Shown: positions 24,274-37,580, counted from the first letter of the stretch. The stretch: 64,000 bases of DNA from Desmodus rotundus (GCF_022682495.2 NC_071389.1:56318239-56382238); one strand, 5' to 3'. Made by a program: numbers and translations. The notes: a model not told the origin generated them from the sequence alone.

Positions 24274-24493
24274 TTTGTTTTTAAATCACGAGCCTGTCAA
24301 ATATTTGAATTAACTGTCATTCAGAAGGCTCAGCAAATGAGTTTACTGTTTGTATACCTGCCGCAACCTGCTCCTAACAGTGAGTAGAGTTGGCAGGCTT
24401 AGAATTTTCTAACACCCAAGCCACTAGTAGGCAGTGTTTCAGGCATCTGGGATCTCTGGCAACCAGATCAAATGATAAAATAAATACCCATCA

Positions 24494-25193
24494 GTGTGAA
24501 GTGGTATCTCATTGTGGCTTTAATTTGCATGTCTCTGATGGCTAGTGATGCTGAGCAACCTTGCATATGTCTCTGTGGAAAACAGTTTGGAATTTCCTCA
24601 AAAAACTAAAAATAGAACTGCCTTTTGACCCAGCAATTCCACTGCTGGGATTATACCCTAAGAATCCTGAAACACCAATTCAAAAGAACCTATGCACCCC
24701 AATGTTCATAGCAACACAATTTACAATAGCCAAGTGTTAGAAACAACCTAAGTGCCCATCAGTAAATAAGTGGATTAAAAAATATGGTACATTTACACAA
24801 TGGAATACTACACAGGAGAAAGAAAGAAGGAGCTCCTCCCTTTTGCAACAACATGGATGGAACTGGAGAGCATTATGCCAAGTGAAGTAAGCCAGGTGGT
24901 GAAAGACAAATACCATATGATCTCACCTATAAGTGAAACCTAATCAATAAAACAAACGAGTGAGCATAATAGAACCAGAGTCATTGAAATAAATAATATA
25001 CTGACAGTAACCAGAGGGGAGGAGGGAGAGGGATAATGGGGGAAAATAAGGGAAGTTCCATCAAGGAACATGTATGAAGGACACATGGATAAAGCCAAAG
25101 GGGGGTAGGATCGAGAGTGTGAGGTGGCGATGGCTGGGTTGGGGGGGAGGGGTGGGGGGAAAATGGAGACAACTGAACTTGAACAACAATAAA
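24494..25193 (+). mobile_element. Young L1 with 5' inversion and 12-bp TSD
   Basis: The 3' part (about 24573-25193) is sense L1 and carries the end of ORF2. The frame WYIYTMEYYTGERKKEL...KDKYHMISPISET then a stop ends near 24942, followed by the G-rich 3' UTR and AATAAAAAA tail. The first ~80 bp (24494 to about 24572) is L1 sequence from a little further upstream, in reverse orientation. The whole is flanked by AAATACCCATCA at 24482-24493 and 25194-25205. A single target duplication around a head-inverted copy is the mark of twin priming. Confidence 0.92.
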
Positions 25194-25205
25194 AAATACC
25201 CATCA

Positions 25206-27089
25206 TTCTCAACAAAATTGTTGTATCTAACTCTGTACACTTGTACACTTTTGATTCCTGTTTGAATCAGTTAAAGATCCAGTTGTCTGCTTTTTGGCCC
25301 ATCTATGAACTCATGTTTCATGTTCTCTATAACACTCTGCACAACTTTGTCCTTGGGCTGCACTCCTGCACCTTCTAAACCATTCACGATATCTTCTGGA
25401 GTTGCTCCTGTATATTTGGCAAGCTCCATTGTATCCCCAGCGGCTATCTCAGTGTTGCCTCCACCTGCTAGTTTTAACTGATAACTTCCTCCTCCCTGTG
25501 GACACATCTCTGCCCTTTTCTGTTTGCTTTATTTCCCCCAACATAACTCATGACCAGAGATCATGCTTTAGCGTCCCCTACATCTCCATTATTACCTCCA
25601 GTGCATTACTCTTCCACTCTTGTAAAAAACTTTAATTCTTTTATCTCAAGTCAGCGTGTTACAGACTGTGCAGGCTAGTTTACTGTCGTACTGATTTGTA
25701 TCTTCAAGGCTTACAGAATGAACCGTTCAGTGTCCTGGCTTCTCAGTGTCCTGACCTCTTCCAGACCAATGGATTTCCCTTTACTTTAATAATCCACTCC
25801 AGTGGTCATTTAACACCATGTCATCACCTCCAATTTCTTTACTTCTGAAATAAGTAACTCAGACCTCACACTCTTCCATGCCCTCATATGTTCAGCTTAT
25901 TTATTTAACTATTGTTTGTCTTTCAACAGTTCAATAGCATTTATGTCACTTATCCATTTATTCCTTTATTTGTACTTTTTTTCCAGGAATACTATTCTGG
26001 TGTCATAACCACATCCCTTCTTCTATCTAGCAACCACCTCATCCAACACATTTTCCTCATAAACCCAATGAGATAACTCACTGTTTACAACAACAGTTTT
26101 CTCTTACTCTAATTAAATAAGTGGTCTACAGTTATATTGTGTTTGTCTAATATCTTTGTTTTTTTTTCCAGCCTCCTTGTTTATCTGTGTTCCCAAAGAG
26201 AATCAGAAGACTCAAGGTGGATGCAAAGATTTGGCCTGGATAAAATTTAGGGTGGCGTTGACAGTTCCTGAGATAGAGAAGAGCTCTCACTGAGTGGGGG
26301 CTGTTTGTTTATATTTTTGGTTGTTATTGTTTGTAGTGGTAGAAATATCAGGAGTTGATTTTTTTGGGAGGGAGGAATACCTATTAAACACCCAAATGGA
26401 AATGTTAGGTAGGCAATTTGATAGAGGATTATGGGAATTAATGAAGAACATGGCACTGGGTATATTAATTTAGGAGTCCTTTTATGAAATTATCTATGAA
26501 GTGAATATTAATAGATAAGAGGCTAAAGACCGAACTCTCAAGCAGGAAAACAATAAGTCTGAATTATGGAAAGTTCTGGCAAAGGAGAAAAATAAAAAGT
26601 GGCTAGCAAGATAGGAGAAGGAACAGGAGTAACAGTGTCCCAAAACTGAGGGAACACAGAGTGAGTGACTGTGCCAAAAGGTATTTAGTCAGGTTCAGGA
26701 CTGGTTTTCACAATGTGGAGGTCCCTGGACCTCCACAAGCATGGTTTCAGGGGAACAGTGGAGGTAACGTCTTGATTAAATGGGTCAAATGCAGTGAGAA
26801 GGGAGAAAGTATAATCAACATACCATGAATTTCCACAGAAGAAGAGATGTGTCTGTCTGCTCACCAACTTATATTCATAATGGTAAGATACAGTAGTCTT
26901 TCAATAAACAGTTCTTGAAGAAATGAATAAAGTGGATACAATAAATGAAGAAAGGTCAGTATATGCAAAATTATATAAATGTATTCAATTATTTCTTATC
27001 AATGATTTAAGTCATATACTTTTAAATTCTAGTTTTCTTTACATAATAGTGGATAGTTAGCAAGGACCTTTATGTTTTATTTTTTTGAA
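25206..27089. other. Intergenic DNA, no supported gene
   Basis: A 78-codon open frame on the minus strand (25271-25507) has a protein-like composition but matches no family I know; see findings. Nothing else in the stretch is recognised. Confidence 0.4.
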
Positions 27090-27560
27090 TTAACATATAG
27101 GGAAATAGACTTTTTATTTTGGTTGACAGTCATATAAATTATAGACATATGTGTTTTTCACCATTGTCACGATACAAATACATCATTCCCAAAGACTTCA
27201 TTGTGGGGTCACTTGATAGTCACACCCTCTCTTTATTCCTATTCCACTGGCAACTGCTGCTTTGTTCTCCATTAATATAATTTTATTTCTTTAAGAACGC
27301 CATATAAATGGAGACATTCAGGGGGTAATTACTTACGACTGGCTTCTCTCATTCTGCCTTGAGAATCACCTGAGTTGTGTACAACAATAGTTTGCTCATA
27401 CTTGTGGCTGCGTAGTATTTTATTGTATGGATGTACAGTGGTTTGATTATCCACTCATCAGTTGAAGGGCGTTCGGGTTAGTCCCAGATTTTGATTTGCT
27501 AATCAGTAGACAGTCTCTTTTGTACAAATTTATAGTTTTAAGTTTTAAATGGTATCACTG
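27090..27560 (-). mobile_element. Old L1M fragment, antisense
   Basis: ACTGGCTTCTCTCATTCTGCC, GCTGCGTAGTATTTTATTGTATGGATGTACAG and the following TCCACTCATCAGTTGAAGGGCG follow antisense L1 order. Confidence 0.65.
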
Positions 27561-30500
27561 AGAAATACTGATGTAAGAAAAAATAATGAAAGGAGCGTTA
27601 CTATTTATAACTATTTTAAAGTTGTAATATGACTTTTTTTCTCTTAAAAGAAAGGCTACTTAAAATTTTGTCAGTTTTCAATGTGACTATTACTCACAAT
27701 TTGTGACATAGGCACAAAGGTTAAGATAGTGTTGTAAGACCAATGTAGGATGAAAACTATAAATACTCTGCATTACAGATAATATCTAAAATATTGTTTC
27801 TCTACTTCCCTTCAAAGCCTTTAAGCATTTTTATATGAGTGCATATGAAGCTGTTTCCACATTATATTATCTATGGCCTTAAGAATCAGCTCATGTTTAC
27901 AGCTCTGAAAACACGCGTTGCTTCTTCATGAATTTTCCACCTTTTAGTAGTTGTGATCTCATATTTGTCTTTGATAAACCCCCAAAAGATGCTTAATATA
28001 ATTTACTTAAATATAAATAGAATCCAACATTTTCTGAAAAAATGTTTTAAATGTCAAGACAACACTGGAGGTAGAATGTTCTTGGGATATAGCAAAATAA
28101 AGTGGAAATCAATCATTCATTTAACTTAATATAATAGTATCCTATTGTGAATTTATTTATGAACTGACATGGAGACAAATATGAGGATATACTTAGGATA
28201 CTCACATTTCCAGAAATGACTAAGGGAAAACCCTTAGTCATTTCTAAGGGAGATGTATATAGCTAGAAGACATGGAAGAGGAGTAGAGTTGGAGTTCAGA
28301 TGTTATTATTTAGGCTTTATATATTAAATATGTCTTCATTGATACCCACTAGATCATAAAGCTGGGCAAAGTGATATACTCACACTCTTCTTTGCACAAT
28401 GGAGATGTATGATGTACAATGGTAGAGATGTATAATGTAGACACACCCAGTGGGGATTAATCAACTCTTCTTATATTCTCTTGAACCAATTTGAATTGGT
28501 GATGGCTTAAAGCCCATTCCCTTATTCTTCATCCATATAATTTGAAGACAGGCCGATCTGTTTTCATGAAGTACATTAATGTATATATAATCCATTTTAA
28601 TGCATGGCTAAAGCACATCAAGAAAAGCATATTTCCACATTCCTGTGTGTGCAGTAAAAGCTGCTCAGGGCTACTGTGTCCTCAGGATGTATGTGTGGAA
28701 CCACCGTTTGTATTTAATAGACGCTCTGCATGTGCATCACGAAGATAATATCCCAGTGCCTGAGAATGTGGAAAGAGCTATGTATGTAATATTAGGGCTC
28801 TTCTTGTGCAATAGATATAAAAATGATTGAAATCCCGGTTTAAAAATGTATTCACTTTCACTTTCTTCTTTGGTGGTATTTATAGAAACAGCTTTTATTC
28901 TTTTCTGACAGCTTTCCTAACTGTGAGAAAAAATGATCTCAATATGATGCAATATCATATATACCTGCAATTGTTCCAAGTGCCATTCAAGGGCAAATAA
29001 CCATTTGGCTAGAATACGGAAGAGAGGCCAAAGTAGCCTACCTAAGATTAGTGACCACCACCTAATTTAACGTGAGGACAGAATTAAAAGATTCTCTTGT
29101 GTGTCTCACGCATATATTGGTGCATATATGTGTGAAATGATTCTATAGAACATGACAGTATGGAACTAAAACAATCAATGATCTAATTCAAATAAAATGT
29201 TTCATTTTCAAAGCGTTTTGCTCAAATAAAGTGCCTTTGCAAGGTTGTTGGCTTAAAAAAGTTAAAACACTATATTTCAACCACTTCTTAAATTTCCTCT
29301 TTCTGGTATGATAAGAGAAAATAATTTATTTTAAAAAACATCCTAATAAACTGGTGATTGATTAAAATAGAGAGATTTAAAAAATTTGACTTCTCTTTCC
29401 ACAATTATCATTAAGCTTGGTGTGACCAGAGGCTTAGTGGCCACACATAACATTTTTTAAATTAACTGTCCAAGATCCTCACATTCAAATTCAATTGTTT
29501 CAAGTTAACCTGTATTTGCAATAGATTACTACCTTACACGTGATCTCTATACAAAAAGGAGGTAGTGGGTGGGGGCCAAGGCTAGGAGACCTTCTAAGCT
29601 GTAATGTCCAGGTGCTGAAGTGCTTATTGGATGGCTCATAGCACTCACCTGAGAAGGTTTGACCTTTCAGAAACCAGGTCTTTAGAGACTCCATGCATTT
29701 TGTTAGAAGCTGTATTTTTTAATTCAAATAAATTCATGCTTGCTTTTACTGATGATTGTGTCTTTGTGTTTTATTCTATACCCAGTTCAAGGTAATTAAA
29801 TTTTTAAAATTTAATTTTCTTTCTCAAATACCACACGTGCTGTCTTGATTATGTTGTCGTGAGGGAATTGTGTTTCTAAAAAGTCAATCCTATTGTTATT
29901 TAAATCTATTTAAATTTTGCAACACCCTTTTACTTATATTGAGGCTGTTTTTAGTCAATCCTACATAAATGACCTTGTCCACTAATATTATTATAATCTT
30001 TGAGGTAATTTATCCCAAATATTTTATTCTCATGTATACACAATTGCCTTCAGTTTTTTCTTATTATCTTGGAATTTTATGTGTCCATCAAAAAGAGGCT
30101 GAATTCTCAGTATGAAAAAAAAACCCAGATTTGCATCAGTTTCAGATCTATTTATTCTTCCCATGGTTGATCCCGTCCAATTTTGTTCATGCTTTAAACA
30201 AACAAACAAAAACCTTTCTTTCTCTCCGATAAGTTCTCCTTTTCATCTTCTTTTTACTTCTTCTTCATTAAAATTTTTAAATTTTCCTTTGTGAATATTA
30301 ATAGACTCAGCTAATTGTTTCTTGCCTTGGAATATGTAGGCCCATTCAATTTCTGTAGCTATTACTTTTACGAGTTTTTCCAGAAGGTGGCAGTAAAGCA
30401 CTATAAAAAGATCAGGTCACAACTTATTTTTAAAATGTCACCTGGAACAAAAAAATCTGATGGGTCATGAGGTCATTACATGTAAAGAAGGCATGTTTGC

Positions 30501-32919
30501 AAACATGGAACATTTTGCACTCGAAAAACACTCACAAATTTAAACTACTACCGATAATTTAGCCAAACCTCCTCTTTACAAAGGAAATCAATAGCTTATG
30601 GAAATAACAGGAGTTTGTATAAATGCACTTGCCTCCATTGGGGAGAATTAGTTGAGACAATCTTTGTTTTCAAAGAATTTGCTAAAGGTATAAAATCTTA
30701 CGTTAAATCTGTATAAAATCAGAATTAAAAATGTACTCATCAGTATCCATCTGGTTACGTTCTCATTTAAACACAAGGGGACTGGTGTGCATGCCCGAAC
30801 GCCTATTACTGTTAATGGAAATTATGTGTGTAAATCCCTGAGTCCTAATACATAGAGATGAAAATCTCCATAAGGATTTTAAAATCTGTATTTGTATTAC
30901 TCTTGGTTATGAAGAAACTACAAGTATAGCAGTTCTTGTATCTTTAAACTTAGTAGGGATATGTTGCACCTGAAACAACAGACCTTGTAGTGTTATTTAT
31001 TCCAGTTAAACGTTCAGTTTCAGTGTGATGATCAATTCAGAGCCAAAAACTAGAGAGGTTTCTCAGATTGCCAACCCTGAATTCTGGAACTTAGCCATCC
31101 CCAGAGCTACCACAGCTGTTCCCATAGTAGCGGAGGTTGCTCCTGGGTCTAGCTTCCAAGAAGCAATATCTTCCTTTCCACGCCAGTTCAAGCACATTAA
31201 AAACAGCAGAGCTTCCTGCTCCCTCCCAACCCTTATCTCTGCAGCTTCTTCTGTCTCACCCAGTGGGACTGCTCAGTGTCCCGGGCACCTGCTGCTCCTG
31301 GGCTCCTCAGAATACCACCTGGATTTGAAGCTGGTCCCAGTGACCCAGTACAAGTAGGTTCTTTCCAGAATGCTCCAGGCCCAGGCAGTGAGGAGTAAAT
31401 ATCATCTGTGCTGCAGCAACCAGCTATTCCTGGCTGACACTTCTGGTTTGACACTTAACTAGGAACGTGAAGAGAGGGTTTTGACAACTGAACGATATCC
31501 TGCCCTACAGACCTAGAAGATTCTTGTGCCAAAAAAGAAACCTTTCCATGCAGGAATGCAAGGAGCCAGCCAGTCTTTTTCTCAGCTAACTGTCTTTCCT
31601 AGCTCTGCTCTTCTGCGCTTAGATGACTAACAAGTATGATCACTTCAAGAATCTGTGTGGTCTCCATCCAGCTGCATTCTCTGCTTCCCACAGTCCCAAA
31701 GGCTTTCTGGCCTCAGCCAAAAGCCCTTCTGTTCCGGAGAATATACTTCCAGTAGCCAGAGACTTCAGTTTCCTGTCAGTGGATAAGTTGATTAGACAAT
31801 ATTCATTGAGTACTGACGATATGGCTAGAGCTTTTTTATGCTGATTATATCATGGTTGGGGCAAAGATTTTCATTCTTTTTCAATTTTCTTAACTCTTGA
31901 TTCTAACTGGTTTTGAAGTAAAATAGCCTTTTATTTCTTTTCCCTCTGCATTAGCCATGTCTACCTTTTCTGTTTATGCTTGCTGTGCTTGCCAAGGTGA
32001 TAGCCGTCAGATACGTATCTGCCTCCCATATTTAATGAGCAAGTTTTAAAGGCCTAATTGGAGACAGTGTATACTATAGATAGGTAATTCCCTCTGGTTT
32101 TAGGAAAAGATGAAAAAGAACCTTTTATGTTAGTCTGAAACTTCACTCTCCTTTATATCTTGTTGGTTTTTAATTCCTAAAGTAAAAGAAAATGTTTGAT
32201 TTTATTTTCCTTTCCATTTTGTGCTCAAGACAGAATGGAGAACTGCAACAATAGCGCCACGTGTTTAGTAATGACTTGCTTCACTGATGGAGCAAACTGG
32301 TTGTCGGCAACGGCTGCCTGCAACTGGCGCTGCCTACTAAGGGGAAGAGGCATGCTATTGATTATAAGACAAAAGTGACCAGACGGGGTTTTTTCCCTTT
32401 AAGTTTTATTGACTACAAAACGGAGGCCTTGCACCTTTAAATTTGAATTTAGTCTTCTTTTACAATTACTTGTACTATCACTCTGCTCTTGCTCTCTAAC
32501 AGGGTATGCACATTTATTCACAGAAAAAAAAAGTACTATTCTTTAGCAGATATGTTGTTTTGGAATATTTACACATACCCACATGAAGGGAAAAAGTTCA
32601 AAGCAAGAGATAAATGTACTCTGATTTTTAAGGGCATTCTGAGGTCATTGCTAATTTTTTTAAAATTTGAAATCATTTTCTCCAAGTGAATATAACAATA
32701 ATTCTTTAGCACAGGATACTCAAACCACATGTCATTTACTATATTTAAATCCTTAATCATCTAACATCAATTCAAAAACAGTCCATTTACTACCTTCCAG
32801 GTTCTGGTCACTATTCAATGAGAAGTGACAGGCAGGGAAATCAGAAAAGCTTATAGCAAGTAGGTAACAGATGTCAAAGAAAGCCTGCATGACTCACAAA
32901 CAGCAAACATTTATAAATT
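27561..32919. other. Long intergenic stretch, no gene seen
   Basis: AT-rich and without supportable exons. It holds a perfect hairpin at 28212-28245. The open frame 31025-31357 (110 codons) lies in a somewhat GC-richer patch, but it overlaps others on both strands and resembles no protein I know. Confidence 0.4.
28212..28245. repeat. Perfect 15-bp-arm hairpin
   Basis: AGAAATGACTAAGGG, loop AAAA, CCCTTAGTCATTTCT, with no mismatch in the arms. Confidence 0.92.
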
Positions 32920-33300
32920 ATCTATTAAAAATATTTTCAAAGCACTGTGCAAGGCAATGGAGGCAGTGGCCAAAATAATCCTCAAAAATCATCCCTGTTC
33001 CCAAGAGATTCATGGTCTGGCAAGGCTGGTTGATACAGAGGAAACTACAGGAGCGACTAACTGTCATAATCTGAGTGACTCTAAATGTCACATACCTGCT
33101 AAGCACCTAATATACACCATCTTGCTAATCTTCACAACCATCTTATGAAATATGTATTACCTCCACATTACCAATGAGACAATTAATGCTCAGAGAGATT
33201 ACGTTACGTGGCTAAAGAGTACCTTATTAAGTGACAAAGATATCATTTGAACCCAGGATTGTCAGGCTCGTGAGACTGAGGCCTTTCTGTACACCACAGG
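32920..33300 (+). mobile_element. Old repeat fragment followed by MIR
   Basis: From about 33090 the order CACCATCTTGCTAATCTTCACAACCATCTTATGA, ACCAATGAGACAATTAATGCTCAGAGAG and TTTGAACCCAGGATTGTC is that of MIR. The part before it resembles another mammal-wide repeat that I do not name. Confidence 0.6.
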
Positions 33301-34434
33301 AATGAAAATGATCAAGTGAGATTTTCTGCCAGGAACAGTGAGGTGAGCAGGTAAGACTTCACAGGGAAGGCCTCTCTTGGGGCTGAGGAATACATTTGCT
33401 TGGCATATTTTATTAGCTAATTAAAAAAAGAAGTATTGGAGTGTTGCTAGGTAGTTTATATTTTATTCCATTTCAAGTTGGGAAACACCTTGCTTCAAAG
33501 CTTTGTTTTTGTATATGTTCTTTGTGGGGTGGATCGCATTGTAGGCAATTTGGAGAAAATGTTTATAGTTATACAGGCTGAGAATCTGGTTCTTCCCCAA
33601 CACATATTTTATTGCATAGTTAAAACACAGCCACAGTATAGTCCTGCTGTTCATGGAGGAAAGCTTGATGCTGGGACATATAAAGAGGAGCGTAACTATA
33701 AGAAACAGGGGTTAATCCTCTTACACTCCCTAGCGTTTGTGAAGCCTTCATAAGTGCCTCATGTTTAAAAGTGACCAAAGCAATTAAAATAGATAATGTG
33801 GAACTTGGAGATAATCCAGAAGAGAGAATCAGGAATGATATAAAGATTCCTCAGCCTGCCTCTCGTAAGAAAGAAACACATGTGCAAGGTATCCCAGTGG
33901 GAAAGGGACAACCCCAGAGGGCTGGGCCCACAGGAGTTTTATTAATGAATTTGTCCGTAGTTCTCTGCACAGTTCTGGGTACATAGCAGCACCTCAGTGC
34001 ATACATGATGAATTGAATCAAGGACCTTACGATGTAGTAGGGATGAAATAAAAGAAGGGCTGTAACGCAAGGAACAAAAGATAAGTGATATAATCCATGT
34101 ACAAGAGAGGAGGGAAGCAAGGGATTCATTCTCATTGGATCATTATTGAAGGCTTCATGGAGAAGTCTAGTATTTGAGACAGGATTTGGACTCTGAGGAA
34201 CTTTTACAGGATCAGGAGAGAAAGGGCATTCCTGGGTACAGAGTCAGTCTATGTGAAGACAGAATGGTGGGAGAGTTTATGCTATATTGATGGAATGCCA
34301 GGTGGTACAGATACAATGTAAAGTTTATGGGGGAAAGTGAAACAGAGAAAACGACACGAGAAATGAAGTTGATCTCAAGCTACAAAAGACTTGACTATCA
34401 TGGTAAAAATATTGAACTTCATTCTTTAGACAGT
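33301..34434. other. Intergenic DNA, probably old repeat in part
   Basis: The stretch 34140-34380 resembles a common ancient mammalian repeat (a gagacAGGATTTGGA / GGGCATTCCTGG pattern), family not assigned. No gene is seen. Confidence 0.35.
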
Positions 34435-34655
34435 GGAGACAGAGCTAACACTTATTAAACTATGGTAATATCAATTTATATAGTGAGTAAATATGCAATT
34501 TATAAACGTTATCTTACCTAATCCTCAATACTATGCCGAGGCTTAGAGAGTTTACGTAATATTCCCAAAGTTACATATCTGGCTAATTGCATATCTGTCT
34601 GCATCTAGATCAGCCGAACTCCAAAGCCAGTGCTATTAACTATTATACTCAGCTG
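34435..34655 (+). mobile_element. MIR SINE
   Basis: GAGCTAACACTTATTAAACTATG, ATCTTACCTAATCCTCAATACTATG, GAGGCTTAGAGAGTTTACG and GCCGAACTCCAAAGCCAGTGCT follow MIR order. Confidence 0.7.
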
Positions 34656-35284
34656 CCTTTTTATCAAAAGCTTCTGGGGGAGGTGGTATGATTAGGACCA
34701 TATGTCAGTTTGAAGAATGCATTAAAAATATAAGACATTGGAAGTAATAAGACCACTAAGATTATTGCAACTGTCCAAGCAAAATATCATTTAATCTATA
34801 GATATAGAAATAAAAATAGGGCTTCAATAGGAAAATAATGTCAAAGGTAATATAACAAGAACTCAGATAGTTAGAATTTTGAGGTAGTTGTCATTAGTGC
34901 TATTACTCAAATAATTCCAATTCTTTCTCTTTCTATACGCGTTGAAGGCCCTTTCTGTCCTCCTGTGGTTGGGTAGAGTCATGTGCTTAATTTCAGAAAA
35001 CAGATTATACAGGAAAGTGAAGTATGTTAATTTCTTGCCGGAGTATTTAATCACCAATTTAGGACCCCCAGAGCTCCCTTTTCCTCTGTAACTATGACGT
35101 GCAACCCCTGACCAGATGACTTCTCTTCCAGCACGGTTCCTGAGTGGCTGAGGAGCAGAAGCCTGTTGACCCATGAGAGGCATGATCTATGAATGACAAA
35201 GAAGTCTTTGTTGCTGTAAACCACTGAAATTTTAGGGTTATTTGTAACAGCAAAAAGCTAGCCTGTCCTGGTTAATACAGGGGT

Positions 35285-35505
35285 TGAAGAAACTAGCTAA
35301 GATTTACTGAGCACTTACTATGTGATGGGCACTATTTAAGAATTATTTAGTTAACAAAGTGAACCAATTGAGTAGATAACATTCCTATTCCTATATACTT
35401 AGGTGAGGATCTGAGAGGTATAGTTGTTAAGAAAGCTTGGCTAAAAATATCTTAGCCAAACACTCAGGCTAGGATTTGAATCTAGGCAATTTCTCCCCAG
35501 CTACC
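35285..35505 (+). mobile_element. MIR SINE
   Basis: GCTAAGATTTACTGAGCACTTACTATGTGATGGGCACTATTTAAG, a GTGAGGATCTGAGAGG segment and GCTAGGATTTGAATCTAGGC follow MIR order. Confidence 0.78.
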
Positions 35506-35715
35506 ACATCTTTATGCACTAAAATATCCTTTTATTGTGTTTCTTTGTTGGGATGACAGGCATAATGGTGAGACATTAGTTGAAAGAGAGGGAGAAGGTT
35601 CCTTGAATATATGCTGAGAATGATTGCATGTAAAATCTTTTTTAGGTAGAGTTGGTAGCTTTGGAACAAGAACACTGGTCAATTTTATGTAAATATAACA
35701 CTTGAGAGAAGAGTC

Positions 35716-36180
35716 AAAGTTAATGTAGTAGACTGAATAAGGTCCCACTTCCAAAGATGCCTGTATCTCGATCCCTAGAATCTCTGAATATGTTATTTTA
35801 TATAACAAAGAATTTTGCAAGTGTGAGAGACTTTCCTGGATTTTCTGAGTGTGCCCAGAGCAATCACACATGTCTCTGTAAGGGAAAGAGAGGAGGTCGG
35901 ATGGTAGAAGGGAGCAGAGAGCTTAGAGTCATAGAAAAACTGGATGATTCTAGGCTGCCACCTTTCAAGATAGAAGAAGGGACCATGAGCCCAGGAAAGC
36001 AGGCAGATTATAGAAGCTGAAAAAGGTAAGAAAACAAATTCCTCTCCAGCCTCTGCAGAGGGAATGCAGCTCTGTTGACACATTTGGGACTTCTGACTCT
36101 AGAACTATAAGATGTTAAATAACTGCAAGTTTGTAGATTTGGGAATTAATCTAAAGTGACTTAATACTTGATGCTGGCAA
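35716..36180 (+). mobile_element. MLT1-type (ERVL-MaLR) LTR
   Basis: TAGACTGAATAAGGTCCCACTTCCAAAGATG, CCTAGAATCTCTGAATATGTTA, GATTTTCTGAGTGTGCCCAGAG and the terminal GGACTTCTGACTCTAGAACTATAAGATG match the MLT1 pattern in order. Confidence 0.75.
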
Positions 36181-36374
36181 GCTGGGGAAGTTGTCCAGAG
36201 AGAGAATGTAAAGTTAAATGAGAAGGGCTAAATTCTGAAACTAGGGCAATTCTAAATTATCTTCAAGAGGTCACAAGGTAAGAGGAAAGAGCCAACAACA
36301 ATACATTACGTGGGAAGCCAAGCTTTCTTAACAACACCTCTCAGATCTTCACCTAAATATAGAGTATTTATATG

Positions 36375-36590
36375 TTCAGGTGCTGTTTGATAGACTTTAT
36401 GTATAAGTTGATTCATTTAATACTCAGCATCAAATCTCTGGGAATGATACTATTTTTATCCTCATCATACAGATGAGGGAAACTAATTTATGGAAAGATA
36501 TCTTACACAATGTCACACAATTAATGAATAGCATAGCCATATTCAAGCCCTAGTAACTTGGCTTCAGAGTCTGCCTTTACATTTCTATTC
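36375..36590 (+). mobile_element. MIR SINE
   Basis: TCATTTAATACTCAGCATCAAA, a TATCCTCATCATACAGATGAGGGAAACT core and GCTTCAGAGTCTGCC follow MIR order. Confidence 0.7.
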
Positions 36591-36594
36591 TCTC

Positions 36595-36860
36595 ACTTTA
36601 GGACCCTGCTCAAATGTTACCACCATGAAGACCTGACCATCCTTTCTAAAATAACGCCCACGGTATTTTCTATCTCATTTCCATGCTATCTTTCTTCTAA
36701 ACATTGTATCAGTAATTGACATCATATTACATATGTACATATTAGTATACTCTACAATGTGTATTCTCTACAACTGTGTGAGTTCTATAAGAGCAGAGAC
36801 TTACCTGTTTGATTAACTATCTGGTACATAGACATTCAAATATTGGTTGGACAAGCTGAC
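36595..36860 (+). mobile_element. L2 LINE 3' fragment
   Basis: CCTGCTCAAATGTTACCACCATGAAG, TCTAAAATAACGCCCACGG and TTCTATAAGAGCAGAGACTTACCTG are typical L2 3' blocks in order. Confidence 0.72.
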
Positions 36861-36879
36861 TAAATTATTGTGTGCTATA

Positions 36880-37390
36880 TGCCACACACTATTCTAGATA
36901 CTTGGAAAGATCCTTGCTTTCATGCAATTCACATTAGATGAGGTGGAAGAAAACAAGCAATTATCCTAATATAAAAGTACTTCTTTTAGTATGTTTGAAG
37001 GTGATAAATTTTATGAAATGAGAAGAAAATAAAGCAGGCAAAAAGGAGATCAGGAGTGTTCTCAAGTTACGCAGTTGCTACATCCAAATGAAAACTTGAA
37101 GGCGAGGCATGAACCATGTAGACATAGAAGACGGGGTGAAAGCATTTTGGGCAGAGAATACAGCCAGTGAGAAGGCACTATGGCTGGAGCTTGGCTGGAG
37201 AGTTGTTGCAGGTGTGGCTGAGTGGAGTGAACAGGAAGTTTAGGAAGGAGGTTAGGTGGAGGAGGTCAGAGGCTGAAGAGAAGGAAAGGGACCAGTTCAC
37301 TAAAGACTTGAGGCTGATTGTCTGTATTTGGTATTTGAACTGAGAAGTGACATGATTTTACTGGATGAATAATTATAAAGAAGGGGAAAC
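36880..37390. repeat. Ancient mammal-wide repeat, family not assigned
   Basis: The order of an ATGCAATTCACATTAGATGAGG block, GTGATAAATTTTATGAAATGAGAAG, GCATTTTGGGCAGAGAATACAGCC and GAAGTGACATGATTTTACTGG is one I recognise from a common mammalian interspersed repeat, but I do not assign the family. Confidence 0.45.
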
Positions 37391-37545
37391 TATATCGTAG
37401 TAGCTCCACTAAAAAAAAAAAAAAATCCTTGGAATGACTGAAAGGCTCTGTTTTGGGTTTGTGCCTATTTTTGAATAAATTCTATGACCATGATCAGGAA
37501 CCTAGGTAGGAAAGTTAGCTCAAGGTCAGACAGTTGCCTACTTCT

Positions 37546-37580
37546 CAAAAACAAAACAAAACAAAACAAAACAAACAAAA
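37546..37580. repeat. (AAAAC)n microsatellite
   Basis: About five AAAAC/ACAAA units in tandem. Confidence 0.9.

Noticed and set aside
31025..31357. 110-codon open frame, plus strand
   Set aside because: Ser/Pro/Ala-rich, overlapped by open frames in other frames and on the other strand, with no recognisable domain.
35512..35871. 119-codon open frame, minus strand
   Set aside because: Low-complexity composition, overlapping an MLT1-type LTR at one end; no homology recognised.
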